Below are positions 24,528 through 33,437 of a stretch of DNA of 40,224 nucleotides, one piece after another (the first letter of the stretch is position 1; each line of letters starts with the position of its first letter). The notes beneath the pieces are model-generated. The model searched no databases. It was given only the letters and a program-made list of their open reading frames with translations, and was not told where the DNA came from. Origin of the DNA: an uncultured Erysipelotrichaceae bacterium (GTDB taxonomy: Bacteria > Bacillota_I > Bacilli_A > RFN20 > CAG-826); assembly GCA_902800645.1 (NCBI GenBank), contig CADCFC010000006.1:1-40224 (forward strand), read 5' to 3'. Both the position numbers and the translations under genes were made by a program.

Positions 24528-24971
24528 ATGAATATTATCTTTATTTGTCACGGCAATATTTGTAGGTCTCCAGTCGCAGAAATACTTTTAAATAAACTCA
24601 TTAAGGAGAATCATAAAGAAAATGAATTTGTTGTTTCTTCTAGAGCGACTTCTTTAGAAGAAATAGGAAATGATATCTATCCTCCAATGAAAAGAGTTTT
24701 ATCTAATCACGGTGTTAATTTTCTTCGTCACTACGCGACAAGAATCTCTAGGGAAGAATTTGATTCTGCTGATTATATCTTTTATATGGATAGAAACAAT
24801 CTATTTAACTTAGAAAGAATGTTTGGACCTAGTAACAAGTTTCATCTTATTTCTGAATTTTATGACAATTTAGATATAGAAGACCCATGGTACACGGATA
24901 GATTTGAATTTGTGTTTGATAAGATAGAGAAAAGCGTAATTAAAATATATGAAAAAATGACCACAAAGTAG
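24528..24971 (+). CDS. Low molecular weight protein-tyrosine phosphatase
   Basis: This 147-residue phosphatase has the P-loop CHGNICRS at its N-terminus (C7, R13; C-x5-R with the second Cys at C12) and the general-acid motif DPWY near residue 118. That pair defines LMW-PTPs. The P-loop has His where Leu or Thr is common. A longer frame opens at 24354 inside fba, but it would give an unrelated N-terminus; the ATG at 24528 starts exactly at the family's first strand. There is no ribosome site. Likely substrates are tyrosine kinases or arginine-phosphorylated proteins, but none is encoded here. Confidence 0.9.
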   Translation: MNIIFICHGNICRSPVAEILLNKLIKENHKENEFVVSSRATSLEEIGNDIYPPMKRVLSNHGVNFLRHYATRISREEFDSADYIFYMDRNNLFNLERMFGPSNKFHLISEFYDNLDIEDPWYTDRFEFVFDKIEKSVIKIYEKMTTK

Positions 24972-24985
24972 TGGTCATTTATTTC
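24955..24985. terminator. Bidirectional terminator
   Basis: AAATGACCAC pairs perfectly with GTGGTCATTT around AAAGTA. It spans the phosphatase stop codon and lies between two convergent genes. Confidence 0.85.
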
Positions 24986-24999
24986 TTAATAATCAAAGA

Positions 25000-25515
25000 T
25001 TATTTTTCTTCTTTCTTTTCTTCTTCAACTTTTTCGTCTTTAGCTTTTGCTTCGAGCTTTGCCTTTGCTTCAACACCAGCCTTGTGGACATTATTGATTG
25101 TCTTAATGATGAGGAAGAGAATTAAGGCTACTAATAAGAAGTTGATGATTGCAGAAATGAAATTACCCCAGTCAATATAATTGGTTTTGCTCCAATCGAC
25201 TGAAATAGGAGTGGTTCCATCTAAAGAAGACACTGCTGGAATTGGTCCGTTAGTTGGATACCAAATTGTTCCATCAGATAAGACATAGTGGTCTAAGACT
25301 GTTCTAGCTGCTTCAAGTCCGCCATTTCCAGCTATCTTACCAATAATATAGTTAATTACTGGTTGAAGAATGCCGCTGGTTAATGCAGTAACGATAGCGG
25401 TGAAAGCACCACCAATAATGACACCAACAGCCATATCGAGGACGTTACCACGAGTAATGAATTCTTTAAACTCACCAAAGAAGCCCTTTTTATTTGGATC
25501 TTTTTTCTTGCACAT
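25000..25515 (-). CDS. mscL: Large-conductance mechanosensitive channel MscL
   Basis: This 171-residue channel opens on membrane tension to release solutes during osmotic downshock. The amphipathic N-terminal helix (FFGEFKEFITRGNVLDMAVG) and pore helix (IIGGAFTAIVTAL) match MscL, and the second membrane helix is near residues 115-140. The outer loop between the helices (about 50 residues, with WYPTNGPIPAV) is long, and the tail is a charged Lys/Glu/Ala helix. The frame begins 11 codons earlier, but AAAGGAA points to the ATG at 25515. Confidence 0.93.
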   Translation of the reverse strand: MCKKKDPNKKGFFGEFKEFITRGNVLDMAVGVIIGGAFTAIVTALTSGILQPVINYIIGKIAGNGGLEAARTVLDHYVLSDGTIWYPTNGPIPAVSSLDGTTPISVDWSKTNYIDWGNFISAIINFLLVALILFLIIKTINNVHKAGVEAKAKLEAKAKDEKVEEEKKEEK

Positions 25516-25603
25516 ATTTTTATTCCTTTCGTTTAAATAATAATTCAAACGACTTTATTTTAAAATAGTTTTTTCTAATGTATACTAACTCTAGGAGTTA
25601 AAT

Positions 25604-26608
25604 ATGATTGATTTACACTTACACCTTGATGGTTCTTTATCTATAGATGATTTTAAATTTTTAGCAGAACGTAATGGAGTGGATTTAGGCGAAGATTTCC
25701 CTAATAATGTTCGTGTTCCTGAGGGATGTAAATCTCTTGAAGAATATCTTGAAAGATTTGACCTACCTTTAAGTGTTATGCAAGATGAAATATCTATCGC
25801 GTATGTTACTAAAAGTTTAGTGAATAGACTTTATGATATGGGGTATATATATGCAGAGATTAGATTTGCTCCTCAGCTTCATACAAGAAAAGGTTTAACT
25901 CAAGAAGATGCAGTGTTGGCCGCTATAAGTGGTTTAAATAATGCTTTAAGAGATAAACAAAATTTTGATGCGAATTTAATTCTTTGTTGCATGCGTCAAG
26001 CTGACTATAAAACAAATAGGCAAACCGCTCTTTTAGCAAAAAAATATCAAGACCGCAAAGTTGTCTGTCTTGATTTGGCGGGACCTGAAGCATTTCACAC
26101 CGGAGACTTTTATCAATCTATTTTTGATGAAGCAAAAGATAATGGAGTTAACATTATCATTCATGCTGGTGAAGCTTGTGGAAGTGATGAAGTTATTAGA
26201 GCGATTGATCTACTTCACGCTAAGCGCATTGGTCACGGTGTTCATCTCGACCTCTCTAGAGAAAACGTTCGTAAAGTCGTGGAGAATAGAATCGCTTTTG
26301 AATTCTGTCCAACTAGTAACCTACAAACAACTTCTTTACCTGATTATGAACATGTCCCTTTAAAGGATTTTGATAAATATGGAATTCTTGTGACTATCAA
26401 TTCTGATAATATGACTGTTAGTAACACTGATGTATTAAAAGAATATCGTCACTTATATAAAACCTTTAAATTCACTAAATATGAAGTGAGACACTTTATC
26501 GCCAATTCGATAGAGGCCGCATTTATTTCGCAGGAAGATAAAATAAGACTACTTAAAGAACTCGATAAACGAATCGATAGCTATTATCAAAAGATTATAG
26601 AAGAATAA
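25604..26608 (+). CDS. add: Adenosine deaminase
   Basis: This 334-residue zinc enzyme converts adenosine or deoxyadenosine to inosine or deoxyinosine in purine salvage. The metal-binding DLHLHLDGS (H5, H7), the proton-shuttle Glu in HAGEACGS, the His of RIGHGVHL, CPTSNL and the final metal Asp in INSDNMTVSNT are all seen. The last motif has Asp-Asn, as I recall from many Firmicute enzymes, rather than Asp-Asp. TAGGAG precedes the ATG. It is divergent from mscL and ends at its own terminator. Confidence 0.94.
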   Translation: MIDLHLHLDGSLSIDDFKFLAERNGVDLGEDFPNNVRVPEGCKSLEEYLERFDLPLSVMQDEISIAYVTKSLVNRLYDMGYIYAEIRFAPQLHTRKGLTQEDAVLAAISGLNNALRDKQNFDANLILCCMRQADYKTNRQTALLAKKYQDRKVVCLDLAGPEAFHTGDFYQSIFDEAKDNGVNIIIHAGEACGSDEVIRAIDLLHAKRIGHGVHLDLSRENVRKVVENRIAFEFCPTSNLQTTSLPDYEHVPLKDFDKYGILVTINSDNMTVSNTDVLKEYRHLYKTFKFTKYEVRHFIANSIEAAFISQEDKIRLLKELDKRIDSYYQKIIEE

Positions 26609-26636
26609 AAAGGAGCTATGCTCCTTTATTTTTTTA
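26609..26636 (+). terminator. Rho-independent terminator
   Basis: AAAGGAG (26609-26615) pairs with CTCCTTT (26621-26627) around CTATG, then T-rich sequence. It follows the adenosine deaminase stop and overlaps the end of the convergent gene. Confidence 0.8.
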
Positions 26637-27738
26637 ATAAGTATGTTTCGAAGAATAATTCTGCCATCGGTTTATGATATGAGAACTTTACATTAGTGGT
26701 CGAATCAAACCAATTAGTGAATTCTTCCTTGGTTATGGATTTATCCTTTAAGATGTAATTCTCCTTTTTATCAGCAGGAATACATTTAATGTTATTTATC
26801 CTTTCACTTGTGAAATATGTGGTGTTGATTTTATATGGTTCCCCACCAACTAGATTAGGGAAATCGTTTAATAGAACCATTCCATCATATATTTGTCCAT
26901 CTTTATATCTATGTAGAGTTGGGAAGGCTCCCTTAGTAACATCGCTTACTATAGATTGATCAGCACCTTGATATTCAAGGGTGTAGTTATATCCGTATGT
27001 TGCGTTACCTTCTTCTGATAGTCCATATTTATCTTTTTTGGCTTGGTAGTCAGCTGTACCACGATATTTCTCCATATCAAAGAAATATAACGTTTCGCTG
27101 AATTCGACCTGATTATCAACATATGTATGAAGGAGTTTATCTTCTAGTTCAGCGCAGTCACCACATTTATTTCTACCAACATATAAATTGAAAGATTTGC
27201 CTTCTTCAATATATTGATCGAGTAGTGCTTCATCGATTTTAAAGATATTTTTTGGTTCGTTAATATAATTAGAGATCCAGGCTTCAAACTTCTGATATTC
27301 GGCGAAGATTGGTCGACTGCTATTATCTCCGTAATAGGCAGTGACTTCAAAAGTTCCTCTTCTTGCTATAGCAATCGCGGGGAAAACTTTAGAAAAGTCG
27401 AGACCAAAAGTACTTTTGGCTTCGAATTCAGTATCTTCCATAACAAAGACGTCCATGTTATGAGCGTTTTGATATGATACTAAAATCTTTTGGAAAGTAT
27501 CCCAACATCCACATGTATAGTGAGGATAAACGCAGACGATAAACGATTCTTTAAATGTGAGTTTATACTTTAAATCGTCATAGTTGATATATGAATCACC
27601 GATGAGTACTTGTGCTTGTTTTCTTACATGTCCAAAATCAATATTTATCTTGTTAAAAGTAGCTTGTGGAGCCCCACAACTAGAAAAAGAAAAACTTAAT
27701 AGTGGAATTAATGATAACAACAATGATTTTTTCTTCAT
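26626..27738 (-). CDS. Lipoprotein with tandem thioredoxin-like domains
   Basis: This 370-residue lipoprotein has its lipobox at FSSC (C21). The mature part appears to hold two thioredoxin-like folds. The first (about 45-160) has C69 and the unusual C76-G-C78-W cluster, with a cis-Pro candidate in VFPAIAI (P120). The second (about 165-290) has a clear CGDC (192-195) and a later AFPTLHRY. The role is likely thiol-disulfide exchange or reduction at the outer membrane face, but no partner such as CcdA is nearby. A perfect 17-base-spaced promoter precedes it, with a short leader lacking a ribosome site. Confidence 0.8.
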   Translation of the reverse strand: MKKKSLLLSLIPLLSFSFSSCGAPQATFNKINIDFGHVRKQAQVLIGDSYINYDDLKYKLTFKESFIVCVYPHYTCGCWDTFQKILVSYQNAHNMDVFVMEDTEFEAKSTFGLDFSKVFPAIAIARRGTFEVTAYYGDNSSRPIFAEYQKFEAWISNYINEPKNIFKIDEALLDQYIEEGKSFNLYVGRNKCGDCAELEDKLLHTYVDNQVEFSETLYFFDMEKYRGTADYQAKKDKYGLSEEGNATYGYNYTLEYQGADQSIVSDVTKGAFPTLHRYKDGQIYDGMVLLNDFPNLVGGEPYKINTTYFTSERINNIKCIPADKKENYILKDKSITKEEFTNWFDSTTNVKFSYHKPMAELFFETYLLKK

Positions 27739-27759
27739 AAATTTTACTAATTTTTTAAT

Positions 27760-27788
27760 AGTATAAATCGTGCGCGAGATTTAGTCAA
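27760..27788 (-). promoter_or_regulatory. Promoter of the thioredoxin-fold lipoprotein
   Basis: On the minus strand TTGACT (27788-27783) and TATACT (27765-27760) are spaced by 17 bases. The leader of about 15 bases contains no Shine-Dalgarno sequence. Confidence 0.7.
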
Positions 27789-28006
27789 AAAACCGATAAA
27801 AAAATTAACAAAAATTTTTAAATTTTAGATTTCAAAAAAATATAGGCTGTATCAAACTATTTTATAGATTGACTGCCTTTGAAAAGTCATTTGAAAAATG
27901 CAGCGAAAAAAATTTGTTTGTTTTTTGATTTTTTTTCATATATATTTTTTCGCGAAATATTGAATAAATATTCTCACTCGTTTTTTGAAAGGTTTAGGGA
28001 TACATT
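27789..28006. other. AT-rich intergenic region before potA
   Basis: This stretch is dominated by A and T runs. It contains the palindromes TTTCGCGAAA (27948-27957) and GAATAAATATTC (27962-27973), which could be operator sites for the pot operon. It also holds a segment at about 27841-27880 (TAGGCTGTATCAAA then GACTGCC) that faintly resembles an insertion sequence end. No clear -35/-10 pair for potA is visible. The ribosome site AAAGG, then AGGG, is seen shortly before 28007. No gene is supported here. Confidence 0.4.
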
Positions 28007-29536
28007 ATGGCGAATAAAAACTGTATTATCTCACTTCAAGGTGTGAACAAGACATTCGGCAATAACACTGTTGTCGATGACTTTAACCTTGATATTACTA
28101 AGGGTGAATTTGTTACATTCTTAGGACCATCAGGTTGTGGTAAAACCACGACGCTCCGTATGATCGCAGGCTTTGAAACTCCAACCAGCGGACAAATTTT
28201 ATTGAACGGGGAGGATATCACAAAAATTCCTCCACACAAAAGACCTATTAACACGGTCTTCCAACGTTATGCATTATTTCCTTACTTAGATGTTTACGAT
28301 AATGTTGCCTTTGGTTTAAAACTTAAAAAGATTCCTTATGAAGTTACTAACAAAAAAGGTGAAACCGTTACTAAATATCGTCACTATACTCGCGCTGAGA
28401 TAGATGAAAAAGTAATGCGTGCGTTACGTGTTATTGATTTAGAGGATCTTGAAAATCGTGACATTTCTACTCTTTCTGGTGGACAACAACAACGTGTTGC
28501 TATCGCTAGAGCGATTGTTAATGAGCCAGAGATTCTTCTTCTTGATGAACCTCTCGGTGCTCTTGATTTAAAGATGAGAAAAGAAATGCAACTCGAGCTT
28601 AAAGAGATGCATAAGAAAATTGGTATTACCTTTATCTATGTTACTCATGATCAAGAAGAAGCTCTTACTATGAGTGATACAATTGTTGTTATGAGTAATG
28701 GTGTTATTCAACAAATCGGTACTCCAATTGATATTTATAACGAACCTGTTAACGCTTTCGTCGCTAACTTTATCGGTGAGAGCAATATTTATAACGCAAC
28801 AATGGTGGGTAAACTTAAAGTCAAATTCCTTAACCATGTCTTTGATTGTGTTGATGATTTCACTCTTAATGAAAAAGTCGAAGTCGTTGTCCGTCCTGAA
28901 GATGTAGAAATGACTAAGATTACTGGTGAAGCTGACGAAAGTCGCTTAAAAGGTAAGATTGTCACACAAATATTTAAAGGTATTCATTATGAATACGTTT
29001 TAATGGTGGGTAAGAGCGAAGTTGTCGCTCAATCCACTAAAAACTACGCAGTTGATTCAATGGTGTATGTCGATGTTGAACCCGAAAACATCCAAATCAT
29101 GAAGAAAGATACAACTGCGAATATTTATCCAGAAGCTTATATTGATAAATACAACAAACTTATTATCAGTGATGCTGAATTTGATGTTGATGTCACTCAA
29201 CTTCTCAAAGGCAGCCACGTCGATGATGAATTATATCTCATCGGTCCTGATGGTAAGAAATATGATTTAGACGACGCTGATGTTATTGCGACCATCGGTC
29301 TTGGTGATGTCGAAATCGTCGACGGTTTTGATAATGGTAACGTTAACGCTACTGTTGTCGATACCATTTATAAAGGAGACCATTATTCCGTCTTAGTGAG
29401 AACAAAAGAGGAAGAAGATTTCATTATCGATACTGTCGATACTTGGAATGAAGGAGACCTCGTTTCTGTTAAAGTTGAAGCGAGTAAGATTTCCCTATCG
29501 TTGAAAGGCGATATTTCGAAATATGAAGTCGAATAA
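28007..29536 (+). CDS. potA: Polyamine ABC transporter ATPase PotA with duplicated C-terminal domain
   Basis: This 509-residue ATPase, about 140 longer than usual PotA, has Walker [10 protein letters not shown] (40-48), the Q-loop at Q86, the signature LSGGQQQRV (157-165), Walker B ILLLDEP (176-182) and the switch His in THDQEEA (H214). A charged insertion lies at about 110-128. The normal TOBE regulatory domain spans about 262-366. A second, similar unit (372-500) follows: [16 protein letters not shown] mirrors [16 protein letters not shown]. It energises uptake of spermidine or putrescine with PotB, PotC and PotD downstream; its end overlaps potB by 14 bases. Confidence 0.93.
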   Translation: MANKNCIISLQGVNKTFGNNTVVDDFNLDITKGEFVTFLGPSGCGKTTTLRMIAGFETPTSGQILLNGEDITKIPPHKRPINTVFQRYALFPYLDVYDNVAFGLKLKKIPYEVTNKKGETVTKYRHYTRAEIDEKVMRALRVIDLEDLENRDISTLSGGQQQRVAIARAIVNEPEILLLDEPLGALDLKMRKEMQLELKEMHKKIGITFIYVTHDQEEALTMSDTIVVMSNGVIQQIGTPIDIYNEPVNAFVANFIGESNIYNATMVGKLKVKFLNHVFDCVDDFTLNEKVEVVVRPEDVEMTKITGEADESRLKGKIVTQIFKGIHYEYVLMVGKSEVVAQSTKNYAVDSMVYVDVEPENIQIMKKDTTANIYPEAYIDKYNKLIISDAEFDVDVTQLLKGSHVDDELYLIGPDGKKYDLDDADVIATIGLGDVEIVDGFDNGNVNATVVDTIYKGDHYSVLVRTKEEEDFIIDTVDTWNEGDLVSVKVEASKISLSLKGDISKYEVE

Positions 29537-30365
29537 GGCAAAGAGATTCTTTGCTTTGCAAAGAAAATATCTTTGTATCCCTTACGTTGTATTCTTAGTT
29601 TTGTTCATCATTGTTCCAATTTTGATCATCGTTTTCTATGCATTCACATACGAATTCTTTGATGAAACTACTGGTAAAACATTTATTGGATTATCTCATA
29701 TTCCTTTGACTAATTTCTTTACCGATTGGAGCAAGATTAATGTTTTAATTGTCTCTTTATTTATCGCGTTAGTGACCACGATAATCTGCTTATTAATTGG
29801 ATTTCCTCTCGCTTATTTTTTAGCGGACAAGAAAGTAAACAAAAACGCTGTACTTGTTACTTTATTTGTCGCTCCGATGTGGATCAACTTTGTTCTCCGT
29901 ACTGGTGCAACACGTGATCTTCTTACTTGGATGGGAATTAACGGTGGAAATCATCCTTATCTAGCAACCATTATTGGTATGGTTCAAAACTATTTGCCAT
30001 TCGTTATTTTGCCTTTATATACGACAATGACTAAACTTGATAAATCTCAAGTTGAAGCTGCACGTGATTTAGGTGCGAATCCAACTCAAGTATTCTTTAA
30101 GAATATTATTCCTCAAGCAGTCCCTGGAATCGTCAGTGCTTGCTTGATGACTTTCATGCCAACAATGAGTAGCTATGTTATCTCGGATACTTTATCTGAA
30201 GGTAAGATTACTTTGTTCGGTAATTATATCGAACTTGAATTCACCAACAAGGCATGGAACGATGGTTCATTTATGGCCCTTGTAATGCTCTTCTTCATTG
30301 CGATTACAATGGTGATTTCTCAAAAATTCGAAAAAGAAGGAAAGGAGAATGACAAATCATGGTAA
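29523..30365 (+). CDS. potB: Polyamine ABC transporter permease PotB
   Basis: This 280-residue permease has six membrane segments and the inner-membrane coupling (EAA) loop QVEAARDLGANPTQVFFKNI at about residues 178-197. Together with PotC it forms the channel of the polyamine importer. It starts 14 bases before the end of potA and overlaps potC by 7 bases, so the genes are translationally linked. Confidence 0.93.
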   Translation: MKSNKAKRFFALQRKYLCIPYVVFLVLFIIVPILIIVFYAFTYEFFDETTGKTFIGLSHIPLTNFFTDWSKINVLIVSLFIALVTTIICLLIGFPLAYFLADKKVNKNAVLVTLFVAPMWINFVLRTGATRDLLTWMGINGGNHPYLATIIGMVQNYLPFVILPLYTTMTKLDKSQVEAARDLGANPTQVFFKNIIPQAVPGIVSACLMTFMPTMSSYVISDTLSEGKITLFGNYIELEFTNKAWNDGSFMALVMLFFIAITMVISQKFEKEGKENDKSW

Positions 30366-31195
30366 AGAAAATATTTGGTCAATGCTATATTTGGCTCATC
30401 CTTATCCTCATGTATCTTCCTGTCCTCGTCTTAATCGCCTTCTCTTTTACTGAGGCGACTAACGTTGGTGAATGGACTGGATTCTCATGGAACTTATATC
30501 CTCGCTTATTTAATAGCCAAGAAATTATGATTGCTTTAGGCAACACTGTTCTTATCGCTATTATTAGTGCGCTTGTTGCAACATTACTTGGCACTCTTGG
30601 TGCTATTGGTGCTTATTACAGTAAAAAGAGATGGAGAAACACAATTGATTTAGCGACTCAAATTCCTGTCGTTAACGCTGAAATTGTTGTTGCATTCTCT
30701 TTGACAGTTATGTTCGTTTTTATCGGAAACATAATTAACGTATATATGTTCTCTTTCTGGACACTTTTAATCGGTCATATTTGCTTATCTATTCCATTTG
30801 TTTACATTAATGTAAAACCTAAACTACAACAAATGGATCCTAGTTTATATGAAGCCGCACTTGATTTAGGTGCTTCTCCAAGCCAAGCTCTTGGAAAAGT
30901 TATCGTTCCTGAAATCATGCCTGGTGTATTAAGTGGTTTCATGCTTGCAATTACTCTTTCTTTAGATGACTTTATTGTTACTGCCTTTACTCGTGGTAGC
31001 GGTTTACTTTCTGGAGAAAAGAAAATCGAAACCCTTTCTACTCTCGTCCAAGCGAAGATCAAAAAAGGCCCAATTCCTCCAGAAATGCGCGCTTTAACCA
31101 CTTTGCTTTTCATCTTAGTGGTTCTTGCTGTTGTTGGAGTGAGTATCTACAGAAATAAACAAGCTAAAAAAACTAAAGTAAGGAGGGCTTTCTAA
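30359..31195 (+). CDS. potC: Polyamine ABC transporter permease PotC
   Basis: This 278-residue permease is the partner of PotB. It has six membrane segments, and its EAA loop reads YEAALDLGASPSQALGKVIV. It resembles PotC in the start (LILMYLPVLVLIAFSFTEA) and in SLDDFIVTAFTRG near the end. GGAG precedes the ATG inside potB. The last base overlaps the first of potD, and AGGAGG just before its stop serves the next gene. Confidence 0.93.
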   Translation: MVKKIFGQCYIWLILILMYLPVLVLIAFSFTEATNVGEWTGFSWNLYPRLFNSQEIMIALGNTVLIAIISALVATLLGTLGAIGAYYSKKRWRNTIDLATQIPVVNAEIVVAFSLTVMFVFIGNIINVYMFSFWTLLIGHICLSIPFVYINVKPKLQQMDPSLYEAALDLGASPSQALGKVIVPEIMPGVLSGFMLAITLSLDDFIVTAFTRGSGLLSGEKKIETLSTLVQAKIKKGPIPPEMRALTTLLFILVVLAVVGVSIYRNKQAKKTKVRRAF

Positions 31196-33165
31196 TGAAT
31201 AAGAAAATTAAATGGCTCATGTTAGCCCCTTTATTAATTGCCTCAGGTGCTTCTTTAACCAGCTGCGGTAGTTCTAGTGATGTTTTATATTTAAGAGTTA
31301 TTAACTCTGAAGATTATATTTATCTTCAAGATAAAACTGATCCTGAAAGTGCTGAAGATTTAGTCGTTCAATTTGAAAAGAGTGACGCGGTAAAAGATTT
31401 ATTAACTAAATATCCAGAATATAAATCTGTCAAAGTTGTTTATGACACTAGTGACACTAATGAAACACTTTATAGCGAACTTCAAACTGGAAAATCTAAT
31501 TATGATTTGATGAATGTTAGTGACTATATGGCTCAAAAAATAGTTGCTAGTAAAATGGCGGTTCCTCTATACCAAAATGGTTGTGAGATTCCAAATTATG
31601 AAAATTATGCTTCTAAAACAATTAAGGGCAGATTAGATCAAATCGTCGCTAATCAAATTGATTATTCAACTGGAAAAGCTGTTGATAATCCTGTTCCATT
31701 AAAAGATTATGCGGTTGGTTATATGTGGGGTACTCTTGGTGTTTTGTTTAATCCAACCTATCCAACATTCGCTAATAGTGGTTTAACCAAAGAACAAGTC
31801 ATCAACGATATGCAAGACTTCGATACTTTGTGGAACCCAAGATATAAAGGCACAATTTCTATTAAAAACTCTATGCGTGATACCTATGCACTTGGTTTAT
31901 TGCATGCCTTTAAAAACGGTGATGGTGGTTTCCTTGATTTAAAGACCAAATACGATGAAGGAACATTATCATTAGAAGAATATCAACAAGCATTTAGTAA
32001 ACTTTTTAACCGTAGCGATATCGACGCGGTTAATGCAGTTAAAAACGCACTAGATGAATTAAAGAATAATATTTTTGGTTTAGAAGTCGATAGTGGTAAA
32101 CAAGATATCATCACTAAAAAGATTGGTGTTAACCTCGCATGGAGCGGTGATGCGGTTTATTCTATGGACCAAGGTGAAGATTTAACTCAAGTTACTGAAC
32201 TTGTCGAACTTTGCTACTCTGTCCCTGAACTTGGTAGTAACCTTTGGTTTGATGCTTGGATTATGCCAAATTGTTCTCGTAGTGCCGCTCAATATGAATG
32301 TGCTCACTTATTCTTAGATTTCTTATGTGACCCTGCTAATGCTTATCAAAACATGGAATACACTGGTTATACCTCCTTTATTGGTGGAGATAGCATTGTT
32401 GACCTTGTAAGAGAATGGTATGATGCGAGATACGAAGAAGTTTATGATGGCGATGACGGCTATCAGGTTTATTACGCCGACGAAACTTCTAAGAACTTTG
32501 GAGCGGTTGATTTTAATACCGATTTCTTCTCGACTAGGGATTCTTCTAAAGACGGTTATTTGCTTTATGCATTTGTTCCATATGAAGATGATAATGAAGA
32601 GCTTATTGAAGAACCTACAAGTTATGAAGAATTAATCGCTAATAGCTATGAAGTTCTCATCGATCCTGAAGATGAGGAATCAGATCAAAAAACATACGCT
32701 GACCTCACTTTAGTGGATGATGCTGAAGAAGTCGACGAAAATGGTGAATGTCCACTTGAAGAAGTTGACTTAACTTATTTCTTTGATGGTACGCTTGATG
32801 AATATGCTGCTGATACTAAAAATATGGTCTTCTATGGCTATTATCTTCCTTATTATCAAAGAGACGCTGAAGGCGAAATTATTGAAATTGGTGGAGTTAA
32901 ACAAAAGAATATTTCTGTTGGTAGACAATTCTTCTGCCAATATCCGAGCGAAGAAGTTATTAATCGTTGTGCGGTAATGGAAGATTATGGCAAGAACAAT
33001 ACCAATGTTATGAAGATGTGGGAGAACTTTAAGAGTGATCCTCTTCCAACCTGGGCAATTGTTACCTTCGCTATAATAGGGGTTGGTATCGCTGGATTTA
33101 TTACTATTTCAATAGTTAATAACCAATCTAAAAAATCATTAAAAAAGAAAAGAAAGCAAAAATAA
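31195..33165 (+). CDS. potD: Polyamine-binding lipoprotein PotD with insertion and C-terminal membrane anchor
   Basis: This 656-residue protein is nearly twice the size of usual PotD. The lipobox is LTSC (C24). The binding-protein fold runs over residues 30-405 (YDLMNVSDYMAQKI, GYMWGTLGVLFNP, VNLAWSGDAVYSM). An acidic segment without resemblance to PotD occupies about 406-575. The usual C-terminal helices return at about 578-612, and a membrane helix (617-641) with a basic end (KKSLKKKRKQK) closes the chain. The protein would therefore be anchored by lipid at one end and a helix at the other. The insertion might be a partner-binding domain (inference). It is the last gene of the potABCD operon. 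Confidence 0.9.
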   Translation: MNKKIKWLMLAPLLIASGASLTSCGSSSDVLYLRVINSEDYIYLQDKTDPESAEDLVVQFEKSDAVKDLLTKYPEYKSVKVVYDTSDTNETLYSELQTGKSNYDLMNVSDYMAQKIVASKMAVPLYQNGCEIPNYENYASKTIKGRLDQIVANQIDYSTGKAVDNPVPLKDYAVGYMWGTLGVLFNPTYPTFANSGLTKEQVINDMQDFDTLWNPRYKGTISIKNSMRDTYALGLLHAFKNGDGGFLDLKTKYDEGTLSLEEYQQAFSKLFNRSDIDAVNAVKNALDELKNNIFGLEVDSGKQDIITKKIGVNLAWSGDAVYSMDQGEDLTQVTELVELCYSVPELGSNLWFDAWIMPNCSRSAAQYECAHLFLDFLCDPANAYQNMEYTGYTSFIGGDSIVDLVREWYDARYEEVYDGDDGYQVYYADETSKNFGAVDFNTDFFSTRDSSKDGYLLYAFVPYEDDNEELIEEPTSYEELIANSYEVLIDPEDEESDQKTYADLTLVDDAEEVDENGECPLEEVDLTYFFDGTLDEYAADTKNMVFYGYYLPYYQRDAEGEIIEIGGVKQKNISVGRQFFCQYPSEEVINRCAVMEDYGKNNTNVMKMWENFKSDPLPTWAIVTFAIIGVGIAGFITISIVNNQSKKSLKKKRKQK

Positions 33166-33176
33166 TTAATCTTTTC

Positions 33177-33205
33177 TTGATAGAAAAAAAGTGCAGTGAT
33201 ACAAT
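33177..33205 (+). promoter_or_regulatory. Promoter of the tRNA cluster
   Basis: TTGATA (33177-33182) and TACAAT (33200-33205) are spaced by exactly 17 bases, 18 bases before the first base of tRNA-Cys. Confidence 0.7.
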
Positions 33206-33223
33206 ACATATCGCTGCAACAAT

Positions 33224-33298
33224 GGTTCCTTAGCCAAGCTGGTAAGGCAGTTGACTGCAACTCAATAACCGATGGTTCGAATCCGTCAGGAACCTCCA
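33224..33298 (+). tRNA. tRNA-Cys (GCA)
   Basis: The acceptor GGTTCCT pairs with AGGAACC. The anticodon stem GTTGA/TCAAT holds the loop CTGCAAC with anticodon GCA. The T arm is GATGG-TTCGAAT-CCGTC, the discriminator is T, and CCA is encoded. Confidence 0.93.
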
Positions 33299-33355
33299 GT
33301 TAATCTATAATAATTGTTGCTTGTCGGAATTAAGTTATCTTAAAACCGACGAAAT

Positions 33356-33432
33356 GCGCTAGTAGCTCAGTTGGATAGAGTATCACACTACGAATGTGGG
33401 GGTCATGAGTTCGAATCTTATCTAGCGCGCCA
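33356..33432 (+). tRNA. tRNA-Arg (ACG)
   Basis: The acceptor GCGCTAG pairs with CTAGCGC. The loop CTACGAA gives anticodon ACG, whose first base would be inosine after modification by TadA. CCA is encoded. A G+C-rich inverted repeat (GTCGG/CCGAC) lies in the 57-base spacer before it and may be a processing signal. Confidence 0.93.
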
Positions 33433-33437
33433 ATCTC

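Noticed and set aside
25000-25180. Plus-strand frame over the end of mscL
   Set aside because: Its Phe/Ser-rich product is the complement of the Lys/Glu-rich MscL tail.
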